From: Candidatus Epulonipiscium sp.
GTDB taxonomy: Bacteria > Bacillota > Clostridia > Lachnospirales > Defluviitaleaceae
Direction of reading: 5' to 3'
Assembly: GCA_012518815.1 (NCBI GenBank)
Contig: JAAYRK010000009.1
Location: forward strand, 1-39,931
Length of the DNA stretch: 39,931 nucleotides
Part shown: positions 38,118 through 39,931 of the stretch, in pieces
Layout of the letters: each line of letters starts with the position of its first letter
Position numbering within the stretch: position 1 is the stretch's first letter
Position numbers and translations under genes: made by a program
Notes under the pieces: model-generated
Database searches by the model: none
Told to the model about the DNA's origin: nothing
Seen by the model: the letters and a program-made list of their open reading frames with translations, nothing else

Positions 38118-39014
38118 ATGAATATTTTCGTTACTGGAGGAACAGGTTTTATTGGTTCATATGTAGTAAATGAATTAGTAGCCAATGGCCATAATGTTAC
38201 GATTTTAGCTAGAAATCCTAAAAAGGTAAAGGGATTTTTAAATCATCCTAATATCCAGTTACTAAAAGGCAGCTTATATGATAATGATGTTATAAAAGAA
38301 GGGCTTTACGGTAAAGATGCATGTATTCATATTGCATTAGGCTGGGGAGATACGCCTATTGATATGCTTGAAAATGATACAAAAGCATCTCTATATATCT
38401 TTGAAAAAGCTGTAGAATTGGGAGTAAAACAAATCATTTATACATCTTCGACAGCTGCTATTGGTGAGTTTAGGCCTTTGATGAAAGTTGATATTGATTG
38501 CCGGCCTATTGATCTATATGGTGCAACTAAAGCCGCAACGGAGGCTTATTTACTAGCTATAGCAACTACTAAGGATATCCGCTGTAATATTATTAGGCCA
38601 GGATATGTTTTTGGAAATCCTGTCGTAGAAGGTGCCCCAATGCAGCCAGATGGGCGTTTTAGAAAGATAGTTGAAAATTCTAAACAAAACAAGCCAATCA
38701 ATCTGGTAAAAAATGATGGTACACAGTTTATATGGGCAGGAGATCTTGCTAAGATATATCTTAATTTAGTTAGTTCCCATCATAATCGTCAAATCTTTTT
38801 AGGACTATCAACTAAATTTGTAACTTGGGAAGAAATTGCTCAATATGCCATTGACTACATTGGATCAAAGAGTGATATTATTTTAGAAGATAAAGGCTTA
38901 GAAAAAGAAGGATCCTTGTTTGATGTTTCTTTATTAAAAGAGGAATTTGGATATGCCTTTACTCCTTTTGAACATATAAAAAGACATATAGAGTATATCG
39001 CTGATAATGAATAA
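38118..39014 (+). CDS. NAD(P)-dependent epimerase/dehydratase (extended SDR)
   Basis: A 298-residue cytoplasmic protein of the extended short-chain dehydrogenase superfamily. The nucleotide-binding GGTGFIGS is at 7-14, the active-site Ser region is TSSTAAIG, and the catalytic YGATK follows (Tyr and Lys of YxxxK). VFGNP and a C-terminal substrate-binding part are present. Substrate cannot be told: nucleotide sugars, dihydroflavonol-like compounds and others share this fold. AGGAGG ribosome site. It follows the VanZ-family gene by 33 bases and may share its transcript. Confidence 0.87.
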   Translation: MNIFVTGGTGFIGSYVVNELVANGHNVTILARNPKKVKGFLNHPNIQLLKGSLYDNDVIKEGLYGKDACIHIALGWGDTPIDMLENDTKASLYIFEKAVELGVKQIIYTSSTAAIGEFRPLMKVDIDCRPIDLYGATKAATEAYLLAIATTKDIRCNIIRPGYVFGNPVVEGAPMQPDGRFRKIVENSKQNKPINLVKNDGTQFIWAGDLAKIYLNLVSSHHNRQIFLGLSTKFVTWEEIAQYAIDYIGSKSDIILEDKGLEKEGSLFDVSLLKEEFGYAFTPFEHIKRHIEYIADNE

Positions 39015-39131
39015 GATGTAAATACGTTTTATATATAATTGATATTTAATGCAAAAAGATATCTTGTTTATAGCACAAAACATTAATAATAAGGTATGGT
39101 TTTAGCTGCGATATTGTTTATTAGTAAAAGT

Positions 39132-39737
39132 TTATATTTCAGAAGGTAACTGTTTCCATAATTCTTCTCTGCTTTTATAACTTGTTAATGCAGTAATTAC
39201 ACTGTTAATTGGATTAACAAAAATGATTGGGATATTTTCTTCTCCTAATTCTTTTCGCACAGGAAATGCAAGGATTTCTTTGTCTATAGAAAATTGGGCA
39301 TTTACTCCCTCCTTGTTTCCTCTAGCATCTAAGCGAATCCATTTATCTAATTCTTCTATATATACTCCGTTCAAACCATGAACTACTAAGTATGGATATC
39401 TGATATCATCAAGGATTAATCTTTGGTAACAAAAGCCGGTAGGGATTTTAAAGTAGCGAAGTAAAGCAGCCAGCAAATGTGATTTTGCAAAGCAAATCCC
39501 ATGCTTTTCTTTAAGAACCTCTGAGGCTATACAAGTTATGTGGTTTTCCATAATATCTGCTGAATGAGCTATTTTATCCCTGACATATTCATAGGTATTT
39601 TTAATATAGTCTAGTTGACCAGAGGACTTCTTATATATTTCTTTAGCTAAGTTTTGTATTTCATCATTATCAAAGTCAATAATTGAAGTTCTTTCTAAGT
39701 AATCAGTTAAGTTAGGGGACTCTAAAGTAATTTTCAT
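39132..39737 (-). CDS. Transglutaminase-like domain protein
   Basis: A 201-residue soluble protein with the transglutaminase-like/cysteine protease triad: Cys in EKHGICFAKSHLLAALLR, His in YLVVHGLNGVY, and Asp in KWIRLDARGN. The segment YEYVRDKIAHSAD before the Cys is also typical. Bacterial members usually act as proteases or amidases rather than cross-linkers. No signal peptide is visible. AAGGAGG precedes the ATG on the minus strand. It converges with the epimerase gene. Substrate unknown. Confidence 0.85.
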   Translation of the reverse strand: MKITLESPNLTDYLERTSIIDFDNDEIQNLAKEIYKKSSGQLDYIKNTYEYVRDKIAHSADIMENHITCIASEVLKEKHGICFAKSHLLAALLRYFKIPTGFCYQRLILDDIRYPYLVVHGLNGVYIEELDKWIRLDARGNKEGVNAQFSIDKEILAFPVRKELGEENIPIIFVNPINSVITALTSYKSREELWKQLPSEI

Positions 39738-39931
39738 TATAATCCTCCTTATATAGCAATATGCGCATAATTATACAATAAAGTGCATATATATTCAATA
39801 AATTTTGTTATAGATAGGTATTTGCTTTTTTCATAATATCATATTAAATTCTGTTTTTCACTACTAAAATCAAAAATCATCCAAAACAATATACATTTGC
39901 TTCATTTTTAAATAATAATCCCAAAATAATA
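39738..39931. other. Right-end AT-rich region
   Basis: Upstream DNA of the minus-strand transglutaminase-like gene. I see no ORF, RNA gene or convincing hairpin in it; the promoter of that gene should be here, but I cannot fix its position. Confidence 0.5.

Overview
The window looks like a chromosomal segment of a low-GC, spore-forming anaerobic Firmicute of class Clostridia. The evidence is the AT-rich sequence with strong purine-rich ribosome binding sites, a SpoVB-type flippase and two small spore-type genes, a cggR-led glycolytic operon, an IscR/IscS/IscU set, and a secreted GH5 cellulase. I cannot name a genus. No rRNA, tRNA, CRISPR array, prophage or intact insertion sequence is visible; the only RNA gene is tmRNA.

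Layout. 1-4.8 kb: rarA, two small spore-associated genes and a copper ATPase (copA) whose last 72 residues are a CopZ-like chaperone, behind a CsoR-like operator. 4.8-8.5 kb: spoVB (minus), a small alarmone synthetase, and a THUMP-type RNA methyltransferase (minus) whose stop overlaps that of the synthetase. 8.7-12 kb: iscR-iscS-iscU-mnmA, a sulfur-relay operon for Fe-S clusters and tRNA 2-thiouridine. 12-14.5 kb (minus): gshA followed by a separate ATP-grasp gene, together equal to a split bifunctional glutathione synthetase. 14.8-16.4 kb: a Na/phosphate symporter with PhoU-like tail. 16.5-23.7 kb: cggR-gap-pgk-tpiA-gpmI-eno, the complete lower glycolytic operon, with promoter, CggR operator and two intercistronic hairpins.

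23.8-24.7 kb holds a decayed lipoprotein gene (start codon ACG, probable frameshift near the 3' end). 24.9-29.5 kb is the conserved secG-rnr-smpB-ssrA block, with an S41 peptidase gene inserted on the minus strand; RNase R, SmpB and tmRNA act together in ribosome rescue and decay of stalled mRNA. Downstream of ssrA the region becomes accessory: a degenerate amino-acid racemase, a peptidoglycan amidase, an unrecognised membrane protein, a large GH5-CBM17-CBM28-LysM endoglucanase, a DUF4253 protein, a CheY-like/CheX-like pair, a VanZ-family protein, an NAD-dependent epimerase and a transglutaminase-like protein (minus).

Most genes belong to known families. I do not see a wholly new multigene system. 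The best leads are the copA-copZ fusion with an apparent internal start, the split glutathione synthetase with the second gene's ribosome site inside the last codons of the first, the wall-anchored cellulase, the CheY/CheX-like pair with N-terminal helical repeats, and two decayed genes that automatic annotation would probably report as intact.
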